This document shows positions 35,894-45,793 of a DNA stretch of 64,000 nucleotides, one piece after another. Source of the DNA: Alloyangia mangrovi (lineage in GTDB: Bacteria; Pseudomonadota; Alphaproteobacteria; Rhodobacterales; Rhodobacteraceae); NCBI RefSeq assembly GCF_002300555.2, contig NZ_NTHN02000005.1, positions 62,001 to 126,000 of the forward strand, given 5' to 3'. The position numbers were made by a program, and so were the translations under genes. Position 1 is the stretch's first letter. Each line of letters opens with the position of its first letter. The notes below the pieces were generated by a model. It searched no databases. It saw only the letters and a list, made by a program, of their open reading frames with translations, and was not told the origin of the DNA.

Positions 35894-37168
35894 TCAGATC
35901 GTCTCGAACTGAGCGCGATCCTTGGGGGTCCAGCGCAGGTGCAGAAGGTAGCCCTCCTCGTCCTGTTCCTCGGACAGCACCAGCCCCTTCTGGAAGAGCC
36001 ACGCCCGGCGCTTGCCCTCGCCGAAACCGAGCCGCAGATCCTCGTCGATGGACGCCCCCTGCAGCCGCTCGGTCACCGCCTCGAGCAGCCCGTCGAGCCC
36101 CTCGCCGGTGATCGCGGAGACCGCGAAGATGCCCTCGTCGCGCGCCGCACGGGCGAGCGCCGCCTCGCGGTCCTCGGGATCGAGTCGGTCGATCTTGTTC
36201 CAGACCTCGATCTGCGACACGTCTTCCTTCACCCCCAAGGAGCGCAGGATGGCGTAGACGTCCTCGGCCTGTTCCATCGTGCCCGGGTGCGAGATGTCAC
36301 GCACGTGCAGCACGAGGTCGGCGGCCAGAACCTCTTCGAGCGTGGCGCGGAAGGCCGCGACCAGCTCGGTCGGCAGGTCGGAGATGAAGCCAACCGTGTC
36401 GGAGAGGATCACGTCCATCCCCGTCGGAAGCTGCACCGCCCGCATGGTCGGGTCGAGCGTGGCAAAGAGCATGTCCTTGGCCAGCACCTCGGCCCCGGTC
36501 AGCCGGTTGAAGATCGTCGACTTGCCGGCGTTGGTGTAGCCCACCAGCGCAACGATCGGGTACGGAACCTTGGCCCGGGCCTTGCGGTGCAGCTCGCGGG
36601 TCTTGACCACCTTGTCGAGCTGCCGGCGCAGGCGTACCAGCTGTTCGTCGATGGCACGACGGTCGGCCTCGATCTGGGTCTCGCCGGGGCCGCCGACGAA
36701 ACCGAGCCCGCCGCGCTGCCGTTCGAGGTGGGTCCAGGCCCGCACCAGGCGGGTGCGCTGGTAGCTCAGCGCCGCCATCTCGACCTGCAGCACACCTTCG
36801 CGGGTGGCGGCGCGGTCCGAGAAGATCTCGAGGATCAGCCCGGTCCGGTCGAGCAGCTTCACCTTCCACTCTTTCTCGAGGTTGCGCTGCTGCACGGGGG
36901 AAACGGGACCGTCGACGAGCACCAGCTCGACCTCGGCCTCCTTGAGGCGTTCCTTCAGCTCGGCAATCTTGCCGGAGCCGAAGAGCGTGCCGGGGTGCGG
37001 GTCGCGCAGCGGCACGATTTCACTGCCCACGACCTCGAGTTCTGGAAGCGCGGCCGCGAGGGCCACGCCTTCTTCGAGCGCCATCTCCGCATCGCGGCGA
37101 TCACGGTCTGCCTTGATATCGGGGTGCAGGACCCAGGCGCGGGTCACATGCGGATCATGTTCGTTCAA
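35894..37168 (-). CDS. hflX: GTPase HflX
   Basis: The 424-residue ribosome-associated GTPase splits stalled or hibernating ribosomes under stress. It has the N-terminal HflX domain ([36 protein letters not shown]) with the glycine-rich [19 protein letters not shown], then the G domain: [16 protein letters not shown] (G1), [11 protein letters not shown] (G3) and VWNKIDRL (G4). The likely start is TTG at 37168, overlapping the hfq stop (TTGA); a GTG 21 bases later (37147) is an alternative. It is the last gene of the ntr/trk/hfq block. Confidence 0.95.
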   Translation of the reverse strand: MNEHDPHVTRAWVLHPDIKADRDRRDAEMALEEGVALAAALPELEVVGSEIVPLRDPHPGTLFGSGKIAELKERLKEAEVELVLVDGPVSPVQQRNLEKEWKVKLLDRTGLILEIFSDRAATREGVLQVEMAALSYQRTRLVRAWTHLERQRGGLGFVGGPGETQIEADRRAIDEQLVRLRRQLDKVVKTRELHRKARAKVPYPIVALVGYTNAGKSTIFNRLTGAEVLAKDMLFATLDPTMRAVQLPTGMDVILSDTVGFISDLPTELVAAFRATLEEVLAADLVLHVRDISHPGTMEQAEDVYAILRSLGVKEDVSQIEVWNKIDRLDPEDREAALARAARDEGIFAVSAITGEGLDGLLEAVTERLQGASIDEDLRLGFGEGKRRAWLFQKGLVLSEEQDEEGYLLHLRWTPKDRAQFETI

Positions 37169-37404
37169 GCGTTATCGTCGCCGTCATAAAGGTTGATCGG
37201 CTGCGACGGCATGATGGTCGAGATCGCGTGTTTGTACACGAGCTGCGACTGACCGTCGCGGCGGAGGAGAACGCAAAAATTGTCAAACCAGGTGATGACA
37301 CCCTGCAATTTTACACCGTTGATCAGGAAAACCGTAACCGGAACCTTGGTTTTCCGAACATGGTTAAGAAATGCGTCCTGTAGATTTTGTCTGTCCGAAG
37401 CCAT
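37165..37404 (-). CDS. hfq: RNA chaperone Hfq
   Basis: The 79-residue hexameric Sm-like protein pairs small RNAs with mRNAs. It starts [21 protein letters not shown], carries Sm1 ([21 protein letters not shown]) and Sm2 ([18 protein letters not shown]), and has the short acidic tail typical of alphaproteobacteria (NLYDGDDNA). It overlaps hflX. An A8 run (T8 at 37415-37422) lies directly before the weak ribosome site and could be bound by Hfq itself. Confidence 0.97.
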   Translation of the reverse strand: MASDRQNLQDAFLNHVRKTKVPVTVFLINGVKLQGVITWFDNFCVLLRRDGQSQLVYKHAISTIMPSQPINLYDGDDNA

Positions 37405-37557
37405 TAATTTAGCCTTTTTTTTCTTGCTGCAGCCATTCTCAGGCGCTCCCTCGTTCCGGGCGAGTATGTATCGCAAGTTGCGGAACTTCCAGAGCAAAAA
37501 TATCGATCCCGCGGCGCCCCCCGCGAGCCTCAGCGCAAAGGCGCCTGAAGGCCCTGT

Positions 37558-39072
37558 TCAATCGCGCCAGATGTCAGGTGTCAGCAGCACGATGATGCCC
37601 AGCACCTCGAGCCGGCCAAGCACCATGGCGGCCACGAAAAGCCCCTTCGCCGGATCGCCCATTTCGCTCAGCGGAATCGGCTGCTCGGCGGCGGCGCGGA
37701 TCAGCGGACCGCAATTGGTGAGCGCCGCGACCGTGGTGACCATGGCGTTCTCGAAATCCAATCCAGAGAGGGCAAAGAGCAGCGAGAAGACCGCGATGGT
37801 CATCGCGAAGAGCATGAAGAACACCCAGGCGACAAAAGCCCCCTGCCGTCGGATGCGCCGCGCCATGACCCCGGAGCGGCCCAGCGAATGCGGGTGCACC
37901 AGGCGTTCCATCTCGCGCACGCCTGCAAGGTAGAGCGCGTAGATCCGCAGCAGCTTCACCCCGCCCGCCGTGGTCGCCACGCCGCCGCCCATGATCGCGA
38001 GCCCGAGCAGAATCACCCCGGGCGTCTGCAGCCCCGACCAACCGCGCACCGCACCCCAGTCCGCGCTCTGGAAGCCGGTGGTCGACAGGAACGACAGCGC
38101 GGTGAAGAGCCCGCCCCAGAGCGAGCGCAGCCCGGCGGCGAGGTTGGTCTCGGTGCCGATCTCGAAGGAGGCGATCCAGTGCCGAAGGAAGAGCGCCGCG
38201 GGCAGCACCAGCACGATCAGCAGCCCCATGCGGAACTCGGGGTCGTGGCTCAGCTTCGAACCGGCGAGCCCCTTGGTGTCGCCCGAGAAGGTCAGCCGCG
38301 ACAGGGCGAAGAACAGGAACAGGAAGATGATCATCTCGCCAGCCATGCCGCTCTGCGCCGTCTGCGGCCCGCCGATGGGAGAGATGCCCGAGGTGGAGAG
38401 TGTCGACATGGCGTGGCTGAGCGCCACCAGCGGCTGGTCACCCGCCATGAGCAGCATCACCCAGAGCGCCAGCGTCAGCCCGATGTAGATCGGTGCCAGT
38501 ACCCGCGCCGAGGCGGCAAGCCGCAGCGCCGGATCCGAAACGTCGCGTCGCGCCGCGCCCGCGTCGACGCTCTGCCCGGGCTCGCCCGAGGCGGTGACCT
38601 CGAAGCCTCCGAGCGTCAGCGGTGCCAGCAAAGCCGCCGAGCTCACCCAGATCAGCAACCCGCCCATCCAGCCCACCTGCGCGCGCCACAGGTGCTCGGC
38701 CGCCGAAAGGCGCTCGGGGGCGAAGAGCGTGGCGCCGGTGGTCGTCAGGCTCGAGACCATCTCGACATAGGCGTTGAGAAAGCTGGTGGTGCGCACAGCC
38801 TCGTGAAAGGGCACGGCGAGCATGGCGGGCAACAGCAGGAAGGCCGCGAGCAGCGCCAGGAGCTGGCGCGGCGCCGAGCGGTTGTGCGTGCGGGTCGCCT
38901 GGGCGATGCCGATCAGCGTGGTCAGCACAAGCCCGACGATGCCCGCGTAAAAGAAGCTTCGGGCGTCGTGGAACTCCTCAAGGGCCAGCGCCACGGCAGC
39001 GGGGGCGATCATCGAAGCGCTGGCGATGCCCGCCAGCAGGATCAGGAGGGGCGTGCGGCTGAGCGTGAGCAT
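37558..39072 (-). CDS. trkH: Potassium uptake protein TrkH
   Basis: The 504-residue membrane channel subunit has repeated membrane-pore-membrane units with the selectivity-like loops SLTTTGATLF, TLSTSGISPIGG, FLSTTGFQSADW and ALTNCGPL, and about ten helices. It takes up K+ with TrkA as the cytoplasmic NAD/ATP-gated ring. It directly follows trkA (three bases between stop and start). Presence of trkH between trkA and hfq is normal in this lineage. Confidence 0.93.
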   Translation of the reverse strand: MLTLSRTPLLILLAGIASASMIAPAAVALALEEFHDARSFFYAGIVGLVLTTLIGIAQATRTHNRSAPRQLLALLAAFLLLPAMLAVPFHEAVRTTSFLNAYVEMVSSLTTTGATLFAPERLSAAEHLWRAQVGWMGGLLIWVSSAALLAPLTLGGFEVTASGEPGQSVDAGAARRDVSDPALRLAASARVLAPIYIGLTLALWVMLLMAGDQPLVALSHAMSTLSTSGISPIGGPQTAQSGMAGEMIIFLFLFFALSRLTFSGDTKGLAGSKLSHDPEFRMGLLIVLVLPAALFLRHWIASFEIGTETNLAAGLRSLWGGLFTALSFLSTTGFQSADWGAVRGWSGLQTPGVILLGLAIMGGGVATTAGGVKLLRIYALYLAGVREMERLVHPHSLGRSGVMARRIRRQGAFVAWVFFMLFAMTIAVFSLLFALSGLDFENAMVTTVAALTNCGPLIRAAAEQPIPLSEMGDPAKGLFVAAMVLGRLEVLGIIVLLTPDIWRD

Positions 39073-39075
39073 GGA

Positions 39076-40452
39076 TCAGAAGAAGTCGATGGAGACCTGC
39101 AGGAGCCTCTCGACCTCCGGCACGTCCTTGGCCAGCGCGAACATGACGATGCGGTCGCCCTCTTCGATGCGCAGCTCGCCGGTGATCTTGACCACCTCGC
39201 CGTCCTTCATCGCCGCACCGACCAGCACGCCCTCGGGGAATTCGATCTCGCGGATCATCCGCCCGGCGATGGAGGAGGTCGAGAGCACCTCGGCCTCGAT
39301 CACCTCGGCCTCGGCGTCGCCGATCGAATAGACCGAACGCACCCGGCCGTGGCGGATGTGGCGCAGGATCGAGCTGACGGTGGTGGCGCGCGGGTTGATG
39401 TGCGCATCCACGCCCATCGGTTCCATCAGCGGCACCAGCGTGGGATCGTTGATCAGCGCGATGGCCATGGGGCAGCCCTCGGCCTTGGCGCGCACCGCGG
39501 CCAGGAGGTTGGTCTTTTCGTCGTCGGTCACGCAGAGCACGGCATCGGCGCGGCCGATGCCCGCCTCGCGCAAGAGCGCGGTGTCGAGCGCGTCGCCATG
39601 CAGCACGATGGTGCGCTCCAGCGCGTCGGCGGCGCGTTCGGCGGCGGCGCGGTCCTTCTCGATCACCTTGGCGCGGATCCGCTCGGCCCGGCTTTCCAGC
39701 GCCCGGGCCACGGCGAGGCCGACGTTGCCGCCGCCCAGCACGACGATCCGCTCCTGCTTGCGCTGCGCCTTGCCGAAAATCTCGAGCGTGCGCTGGATGT
39801 CATCGGCATGGACCAGCACGTAGCAGGCATCTCCGGCAAAGATCTGGTCGCGTGGCTCGGGCGCGAAGAGCGTGCCCTCGCGGCGGATGCCGACGACCAC
39901 CGAGCGCAGCGTCGAGAAGAGGTCCGAGAGCTGCCGCAGCGGCGTGTTGATGATCGGGCAATGCTCGTCGATGGTCAGACCTAGGAGCTGCGCCCCGCCT
40001 TCGAGGAAGCGCTCGGTGTCAAAGGCCGCAGGGGCCGACAGGCGCTGCAGCGCGGCCTCGGCGACTTCCTTCTCGGGCGAGATCACCACGTCGATCGGCA
40101 GGTGGTCGCGGCGGTAGAGGTCCGAGTAGATCGCCGTCAGGTAGCTCTGCGAGCGCAGGCGGGCGATCTTTCGAGGAATGGCAAAGATCGAATGGGCCAC
40201 CTGGCAGGTGACCATGTTGACCTCGTCCGAATAGGTGGCAGCGATGATCATGTCGGCGTCGCGCGCGCCGGCCTTGTCGAGCACGTCGGGATAGGAGGCG
40301 AAGCCCGCGATCCCCTGCACGTCGAGCGTGTCGGTCGCCCGCCGCACCAGGTCGGGGTTGCTGTCCACCACGGTGACGTCGTTGCGCTCGCCCGAAAGAT
40401 GACGGGCGATCTGCCAGCCGACCTGGCCCGCGCCGCAAATGATGACCTTCAT
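39076..40452 (-). CDS. trkA: Trk system potassium uptake protein TrkA
   Basis: The 458-residue regulator contains two RCK units, each with a Rossmann motif (MKVIICGAGQVGWQIARHLS at residue 1; VVLGGGNVGLAVARALES near residue 232) and a ligand-binding RCK-C half (for example EFPEGVLVGAAMKDGEVV). It controls TrkH gating by nucleotide binding. The start is the ATG at 40452. It lies downstream of ntrX, with 154 bases in between that could hold a promoter. Confidence 0.95.
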   Translation of the reverse strand: MKVIICGAGQVGWQIARHLSGERNDVTVVDSNPDLVRRATDTLDVQGIAGFASYPDVLDKAGARDADMIIAATYSDEVNMVTCQVAHSIFAIPRKIARLRSQSYLTAIYSDLYRRDHLPIDVVISPEKEVAEAALQRLSAPAAFDTERFLEGGAQLLGLTIDEHCPIINTPLRQLSDLFSTLRSVVVGIRREGTLFAPEPRDQIFAGDACYVLVHADDIQRTLEIFGKAQRKQERIVVLGGGNVGLAVARALESRAERIRAKVIEKDRAAAERAADALERTIVLHGDALDTALLREAGIGRADAVLCVTDDEKTNLLAAVRAKAEGCPMAIALINDPTLVPLMEPMGVDAHINPRATTVSSILRHIRHGRVRSVYSIGDAEAEVIEAEVLSTSSIAGRMIREIEFPEGVLVGAAMKDGEVVKITGELRIEEGDRIVMFALAKDVPEVERLLQVSIDFF

Positions 40453-40606
40453 GTCGTCTGCCCAAATTGCTGGCCCGAGGCCCGGAGTGTGCCCGGCATG
40501 ACATGCCCGGTGCGAGCGGTCAATGCACGGGCGCCCCCAAGGCGGCACCAGCCCCGCCCCGGAGGCGGAACTGTCCCGGAATTTAACCCTTTATGCGGCG
40601 CCCTTC

Positions 40607-42025
40607 TCAGGACGCCGGGGTCACCTGGTCTTCCTCGATATAGGCAATGCGCCCGCCGGATTTCGCCCCGGTGACCACGCCCAGCGACTTCAGCTTGCGG
40701 TGCAGTGCCGAGCGCTCCATGCCGACGAAGGCGGCGGTGCGCGAGATGTTCCCGCCGAAGCGGTTGATCTGGGTGAGCAGGTACTCGCGCTCGAAGGCCT
40801 CGCGCGCCTCGCGCAGCGGCAGGGTCGCCAGCGTGCCCGAGAGCACCACGCGGCCCTCCTCGTCCTCGCCCGTCGGGCCGTCCTGCGGCAGCTCGCGAGC
40901 CTCGATCGGGCCGGTGCCGTCGCCAAGGATCAGCACGCGCTCAATGAGGTTCTTGAGCTGGCGCACATTGCCCGGCCAGATCATCGTCTGCAGCAGTGCG
41001 ACCGCATCGTCCGACAGCTCGCGCAGCGGCAGGCCCTGGCTGCGGTTGAAACACGCGATGAAGTGGCGTGCGAGCAGCGGGATGTCCTCGCGCCGGTCCT
41101 CGAGCGAGGGCACGGCGATCGGCACCACGTTGAGCCGGTGGTAGAGCTCCTGCCGGAAGGTGCCGAGCGCGATCTCGGCCTCGAGGTCGCGGTTGGTCGA
41201 GGAGATCACCCGCAGGTCGACCCGCACCTTGTCGGAGCCGCCGACGCGGGTGAAGCTCTGGTCGACCAGCACCCGCAGGATCTTGGATTGGGTGCCGAGC
41301 GGCATGTCTGCCACCTCGTCGAAGTAGATCACCCCGCCGTGCGCCTGCTCGAGCAGCCCCGGCTCGATACCCCGCTCGGCGCTCTCGCGACCGAAAAGCA
41401 TCTGCTCCATGTTCTCGGGCGCGACGCCGGCGCAGTTGACGGTGACGAAGGGCGCCGAGGCACGACCGGAATTGGCGTGGATGAAACGCGCCGCCACTTC
41501 CTTGCCGCAGCCCGCCGGTCCGGTGAGCATCACCCGGCCGTTGGACTTGGTGACCTTCTCGATCTGGCTGACGAGGCCGCGGAACATGGCGCTTTCGCCG
41601 ATCATCTGCGCGACCTCGGTCTCGCGGCGGCGCAGCTGGCTGTTCTCGCGGCGCAGGCGCGAGGTTTCCATCGCGCGTCGGATGACCACCAGCAGCTGGT
41701 CGATGTTGAACGGCTTCTCGATGAAGTCGTAGGCGCCCTGCTTGATGGCGGCGACGGCGATCTCGATATTGCCATGACCCGAGATGATGATGATCGGGAT
41801 GTCGGGGTTGTCGCGCTTGACGGTCTTGAGAATGTCGATCCCGTCCATCTTGCTGTCTTTCAGCCAGATATCGAGGATCATCAGCGCGGGCGGTTCGGAG
41901 TTGACCTCGTTCATCGCCTCGGAGGAGTTGCCGGCCAATCGGGTGGTGTAGCCCTCATCCTCGAGAATGTCCCCGATCAGCTCGCGGATGTCGCGCTCGT
42001 CGTCGACGATCAGGATGTCGCTCAT
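40607..42025 (-). CDS. ntrX: Response regulator NtrX
   Basis: The 472-residue partner of NtrY has a receiver domain (phosphoacceptor D52 in ILDIWLKDSK), an AAA+ domain with Walker A as LTGPAGCGKEVAARFIH and Walker B VIYFDEVADMP, and a Fis-type HTH (FGGNISRTAAFVGMERSALHRKLKSLG). The sigma54 contact loop GAFTGA is missing; the segment reads FGRESAERGIEPGLLEQAHGG. So it should act without sigma54, as is known for NtrX proteins of this group. It overlaps ntrY by four bases. Confidence 0.94.
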   Translation of the reverse strand: MSDILIVDDERDIRELIGDILEDEGYTTRLAGNSSEAMNEVNSEPPALMILDIWLKDSKMDGIDILKTVKRDNPDIPIIIISGHGNIEIAVAAIKQGAYDFIEKPFNIDQLLVVIRRAMETSRLRRENSQLRRRETEVAQMIGESAMFRGLVSQIEKVTKSNGRVMLTGPAGCGKEVAARFIHANSGRASAPFVTVNCAGVAPENMEQMLFGRESAERGIEPGLLEQAHGGVIYFDEVADMPLGTQSKILRVLVDQSFTRVGGSDKVRVDLRVISSTNRDLEAEIALGTFRQELYHRLNVVPIAVPSLEDRREDIPLLARHFIACFNRSQGLPLRELSDDAVALLQTMIWPGNVRQLKNLIERVLILGDGTGPIEARELPQDGPTGEDEEGRVVLSGTLATLPLREAREAFEREYLLTQINRFGGNISRTAAFVGMERSALHRKLKSLGVVTGAKSGGRIAYIEEDQVTPAS

Positions 42026-44307
42026 GTCTGCCTCTCCAGTTCCGAAATGCTTTTATCCGAAGTCTCCGGCCTGTCGCCGGTTGTGCCGAGCGGCAGGCGG
42101 ATCACCGCCATGGCCCCGGCATGGGTGGCGCCGCCAAACAGCGGCGCATCCTCGAGCGCCAGCGTTCCGCCGTGCTCCTCGATGATCTTCTTGACGATGG
42201 GCAGGCCAAGACCGGTGCCCTTGTCGCGGGTGGTCACGTAAGGCTCGAACAGCCGCGCCCGGTCCTCGGGCAAGCCGATGCCGTTGTCCATGATGCGGAT
42301 CACCGCGCGCCCATCCTCTTCGGTCAGGCTGACGCGGATCTCGGGGGAATGCCCCTCTGGCGCGCCCCGCTCGCCGAGGCTCTCGATCGCCTCGCCGGCG
42401 TTCTTGATCAGGTTGGTCAGCGCCTGCCCGACCATGGTGGCATCAAGCTCGGCGGGCATGGCGTGGGCCGGCAGGTCGCTGACGAAGCGGATCGCCGGCT
42501 GGCCCGTCTCCTGCAGCAGCACCGCGCCGCGCAGCAGTGCCACGACATCCTCGGGCTTGCGCTGAGGCTCGGGCATGCGGGCGAACTTGCTGAACTCGTC
42601 GACGATGCGGCGCAGGTCCTCGGTCTGGCGCACGATGACCTCGGTCATCTGCGCCAGCTTCTCGGCATCCTCGGCCTCGAGCTGGCGCGAGAACTTGCGG
42701 GTGATGCGCTCAGCCGACAGCCGGATCGGGGTCAGCGGGTTCTTGATCTCATGCGCGATGCGCCGCGCCACGTCGCCCCAGGCGGCCATGCGCTGCGCGC
42801 TGACAAGGTCGGTCACGTCGTCGAAGGCCACCACGTAGCCCTCGAGCGCGCCATCCTGCCGCCGCCGCACGGAAAGCCGCACCAGCAGGTGCTCGAGCCG
42901 GCCCTCGCGGCTGACTTTCACCTCTTCCTGCGCGGTCTCGAGCCCGGTGTCGCGCAGCCGGTCGTAGAGCGGACCGAACTCGGGCACCGCCACTGTGAGC
43001 GGCACATCGGCGCGCGGCTCGCGCCAGCCGAGCAGCCGCTCGGCGGGGCGGTTGACGAAGGTCACCTTGCCCTCGGCATCAAGCCCCACCACGCCGGAGG
43101 TGATCGACGAGAGCACCGAGTCGAACAGCCGCTGGCGGCGCTCGATCTGGCGGGTATTCTCCAGCAGCGTCTCGCGCTGGCCCTTGAGCTGGCGGGTCAT
43201 CTGGTTGAAGTAGCGGCCGAGCATGGCGATCTCGTCGTCGCCCTCACCCTCGATCACCTGCACATCAAGGTCCCCTGCGCCGACTCGCTGCGCCGCACCG
43301 GTGAGACGCCCCACCGGCTGCGCCATGCGCTCGGCGAACCACAGGCCCAGCCAGACCGCCGCAAGGATCAGCAGCAGCGCGAAGCCGAGGTAGAGCAGCG
43401 CGAAATCAAAGAGCCTCCGGCCGCGCTCGGTCTCCTGCTGCTGGTAAAAGCGCGCCGTCTCCTGCGTTTCGTCGAGCAGGTTCAGCAGGTTGCCGTCGAC
43501 GATGCGGCTGACATAGAGGAAGCGGTCGGCAAAGGCCGCGAGCGGCACCAGCGCGCGGAGCTCGTGGTTGTCCCAGTCAGGGATCAGCACCAGCCCTTCG
43601 GCCCGGGCGCGGTTGAACTGCTCGAGCGTCGGCTGCTCGTAGTAGAAGAGATAGGAACGCTCGCCCCGGGCGCGGATCTCGCCGCCGCCGTCTATCACAT
43701 AGGCCTCGCGCAGCCCGCGCTGGATCTGCGCCTGCCCCTGCCCCAGCACCTGCCGCACGTCGCCGTCATCGAGCGCGAAGTTGGACCGCCGCGCGCCGTC
43801 GATGAAGCGTGCCAGCGCCTGCACGTCCTCGATCAGCCCGACGCGCTGCTCTTCCTCATAGGCCTCGGCGGCGGCCAGCGAGGCGCCCACCACGTTCTGC
43901 ACGCGGCTTGAAAACCATGTCTCGAGACCGATGTTGATGGTGAGAACGGCAAAGACCGCGACGGTGACCGTGGGCAGCAGCGCCATCAGCGCGAAGACCC
44001 CGGTGAGACGCAGGTGGAGGCGCGAGCCCGCCGATTGCGCCCGCCGCTCCGAGATCATCCGCACCAGCCGCGCCAACACCAGCGTGGCGATCAGCAGCAC
44101 GTAGACCATGTCCGCCAGCAGCACGAGCCGAAGGCTCAGCTGCGTCGCACGCTCGCCGCTGCCGAGGGGGCCCAGCACGAGGAAGGTGAGCACCGCCAGA
44201 ACCGGCCCGAGCAGAACCAGCCCGAGGGTCGCCACGTTCTGAACGCGCCGTTGGCGGCGCAGCCTGTTCATGCGCGCCCAAGTCGTGCTCCGTGCCCGGG
44301 TGGCCAC
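42022..44307 (-). CDS. ntrY: Sensor histidine kinase NtrY
   Basis: The 761-residue kinase has two N-terminal helices plus a third (residues 25-110), a periplasmic sensing region, another helix (LLYLGFALLLILAAVWLGLWF near 300), HAMP (ERMAQPVGRLTGAAQRVGAGDLDV), PAS (RLFDSVLSSITSGVVGLDAEGKV), phosphoacceptor His in ARRIAHEIKNPLTPIRLSAE, and ATPase boxes (LIKNAGEAIE, MDNGIGLPE, GTGLGLPIVKKI). It phosphorylates NtrX. The start is GTG 44307 with GAGG seven bases upstream. Confidence 0.94.
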   Translation of the reverse strand: MATRARSTTWARMNRLRRQRRVQNVATLGLVLLGPVLAVLTFLVLGPLGSGERATQLSLRLVLLADMVYVLLIATLVLARLVRMISERRAQSAGSRLHLRLTGVFALMALLPTVTVAVFAVLTINIGLETWFSSRVQNVVGASLAAAEAYEEEQRVGLIEDVQALARFIDGARRSNFALDDGDVRQVLGQGQAQIQRGLREAYVIDGGGEIRARGERSYLFYYEQPTLEQFNRARAEGLVLIPDWDNHELRALVPLAAFADRFLYVSRIVDGNLLNLLDETQETARFYQQQETERGRRLFDFALLYLGFALLLILAAVWLGLWFAERMAQPVGRLTGAAQRVGAGDLDVQVIEGEGDDEIAMLGRYFNQMTRQLKGQRETLLENTRQIERRQRLFDSVLSSITSGVVGLDAEGKVTFVNRPAERLLGWREPRADVPLTVAVPEFGPLYDRLRDTGLETAQEEVKVSREGRLEHLLVRLSVRRRQDGALEGYVVAFDDVTDLVSAQRMAAWGDVARRIAHEIKNPLTPIRLSAERITRKFSRQLEAEDAEKLAQMTEVIVRQTEDLRRIVDEFSKFARMPEPQRKPEDVVALLRGAVLLQETGQPAIRFVSDLPAHAMPAELDATMVGQALTNLIKNAGEAIESLGERGAPEGHSPEIRVSLTEEDGRAVIRIMDNGIGLPEDRARLFEPYVTTRDKGTGLGLPIVKKIIEEHGGTLALEDAPLFGGATHAGAMAVIRLPLGTTGDRPETSDKSISELERQT

Positions 44308-44370
44308 AGATTCACCTCACACTGATTGGCTGCTCGAGGCAGCATCGCCATATGCTGTGGCTTCTCATGA

Positions 44371-44395
44371 ATGCGCCGCCCCGTGGGCGGCGCAT
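44371..44395 (-). promoter_or_regulatory. Intercistronic hairpin between ntrC and ntrY
   Basis: An 11-base perfect stem ATGCGCCGCCC/GGGCGGCGCAT with a CGT loop sits in the 112-base gap between ntrC and ntrY. No U-tract follows, so it may be an attenuator, processing site or mRNA stabiliser rather than a full terminator. Confidence 0.6.
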
Positions 44396-44419
44396 GGTGG
44401 CCACATGCCTGTGACGGTT

Positions 44420-45793
44420 TTACATCAGTTTGCGGCGCCGTGTCACGCGAATATCAAGATCGGTGATCTTCTTGCGCAAGGTATTGCGGTTGATGCCGAG
44501 CAGGTCAGCACATTTCGCCTGGTTCCCGCCCGTGGCTTCCAGCGCGATCTCGATGAGCGGCGCCTCCACTTCCTTGAGGATGCGGGTGTAGAGCCCTGGC
44601 GCTGGCAGCATGTTGCCATGCAGATCGAAGTAGCGCCGCAGGTGGCGGGCCACCGAGGTGCTGAGCTTTTCGCTGTCGCCGCCGCGCAGGATCGGTCCGG
44701 TGTCGGGCTGGTTGCCCAGCACCGCCTCGACTTCGGCGCGGCTGATTTCCTCGGCGCGGCTGGTCAGGCTCAGGCGGCGCACGGCGTTTTCCAGCTGCCG
44801 CACGTTGCCCGGCCAGCTATAGGCGCGGAAGAGTTCGGCAGCGTCCTTCGACAGCCAGCGCTTGGAGGCGCCCTCGCGCTCGGCGCGCTGCAGGAAGTGC
44901 TCGGTCAGCAGCGCGATGTCCTCGACCCGCTCGCGCAGGCTCGGCACGTTGATCGTGGCGCCCGAGAGGCGGTAGTAGAGATCCTGCCGCACCGCACCCT
45001 CTTCCATCGCCTGCGCCAGATCGCCCTGGCTGGTGGCCATGAAGCGCGGCACATGCTCGCCGGGGATGTCCATCATGCGCACGACGCGCGCCTGGATCTC
45101 GTCGGGGATATCGGTGATTTCGTCGATCAGCAGCGTGCCGCCCTTGACCCGCGCCAGCACGCGCGCCGGGCCTTCGAGGTCCGACAGGTCAGCGCCCGTC
45201 ACGGTGATGAAGGGCAGCGTGCGCCGGTCCGAGAAATCATGGATGGCACGCGCGATCAGCGACTTGCCCGTGCCGCTCTCGCCTGAGATCAGCACCGGAA
45301 GATCGGTGTTCATGACCTTGGCAACCAGCCGGTAGAGCGCCTGCATCGCCGGCGTCTTGCCAACCAGCGGCAGCTCGTCCGGCCCGTCGGCACCGATCGT
45401 GGTGACTTCCTCGCGCTTGGCCGAGCGGTTGCGGTTGTCGAGCGCCTTGGCGGTGCGCTTCATCAGGTCCGGCAGGTCGAAGGGCTTGGGCAGGTAGTCG
45501 TAAGCCTCGGCCTCGGCCGCCTGGATCGCGGTCATGATGGTGTTCTGCGCCGAGATCACGATGACTGGCAGGTCGGGCCGGTCCTGATGAATTTTCGGCA
45601 GCATTTCCAACCCGTTGCCATCGGGCATGACGACGTCGGAGATGACCACGTCGCCCTTGCCCTCGCCGACCCAGCGCATCAGCGTGGTCAGCGACGAGGT
45701 GGCGTGCACCTTGCAGCCGGCGCGGGTCAGCGCCTGGGTCAACACGGTGCGGATGGTGCGGTCGTCGTCGGCGACAAGTACGGTGCCGTCCAT
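44420..45793 (-). CDS. ntrC: Nitrogen regulator NtrC, sigma54-loop-less type
   Basis: The 457-residue regulator has a receiver domain (D53 in [13 protein letters not shown]), AAA+ domain (Walker [17 protein letters not shown], Walker [14 protein letters not shown]) and C-terminal Fis HTH ([24 protein letters not shown]). The GAFTGA loop is absent: [19 protein letters not shown] replaces it. R. capsulatus NtrC also lacks it and activates the housekeeping sigma70 polymerase, so the same is expected here. It begins directly after the ntrB stop (TAA then ATG). Confidence 0.95.
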   Translation of the reverse strand: MDGTVLVADDDRTIRTVLTQALTRAGCKVHATSSLTTLMRWVGEGKGDVVISDVVMPDGNGLEMLPKIHQDRPDLPVIVISAQNTIMTAIQAAEAEAYDYLPKPFDLPDLMKRTAKALDNRNRSAKREEVTTIGADGPDELPLVGKTPAMQALYRLVAKVMNTDLPVLISGESGTGKSLIARAIHDFSDRRTLPFITVTGADLSDLEGPARVLARVKGGTLLIDEITDIPDEIQARVVRMMDIPGEHVPRFMATSQGDLAQAMEEGAVRQDLYYRLSGATINVPSLRERVEDIALLTEHFLQRAEREGASKRWLSKDAAELFRAYSWPGNVRQLENAVRRLSLTSRAEEISRAEVEAVLGNQPDTGPILRGGDSEKLSTSVARHLRRYFDLHGNMLPAPGLYTRILKEVEAPLIEIALEATGGNQAKCADLLGINRNTLRKKITDLDIRVTRRRKLM

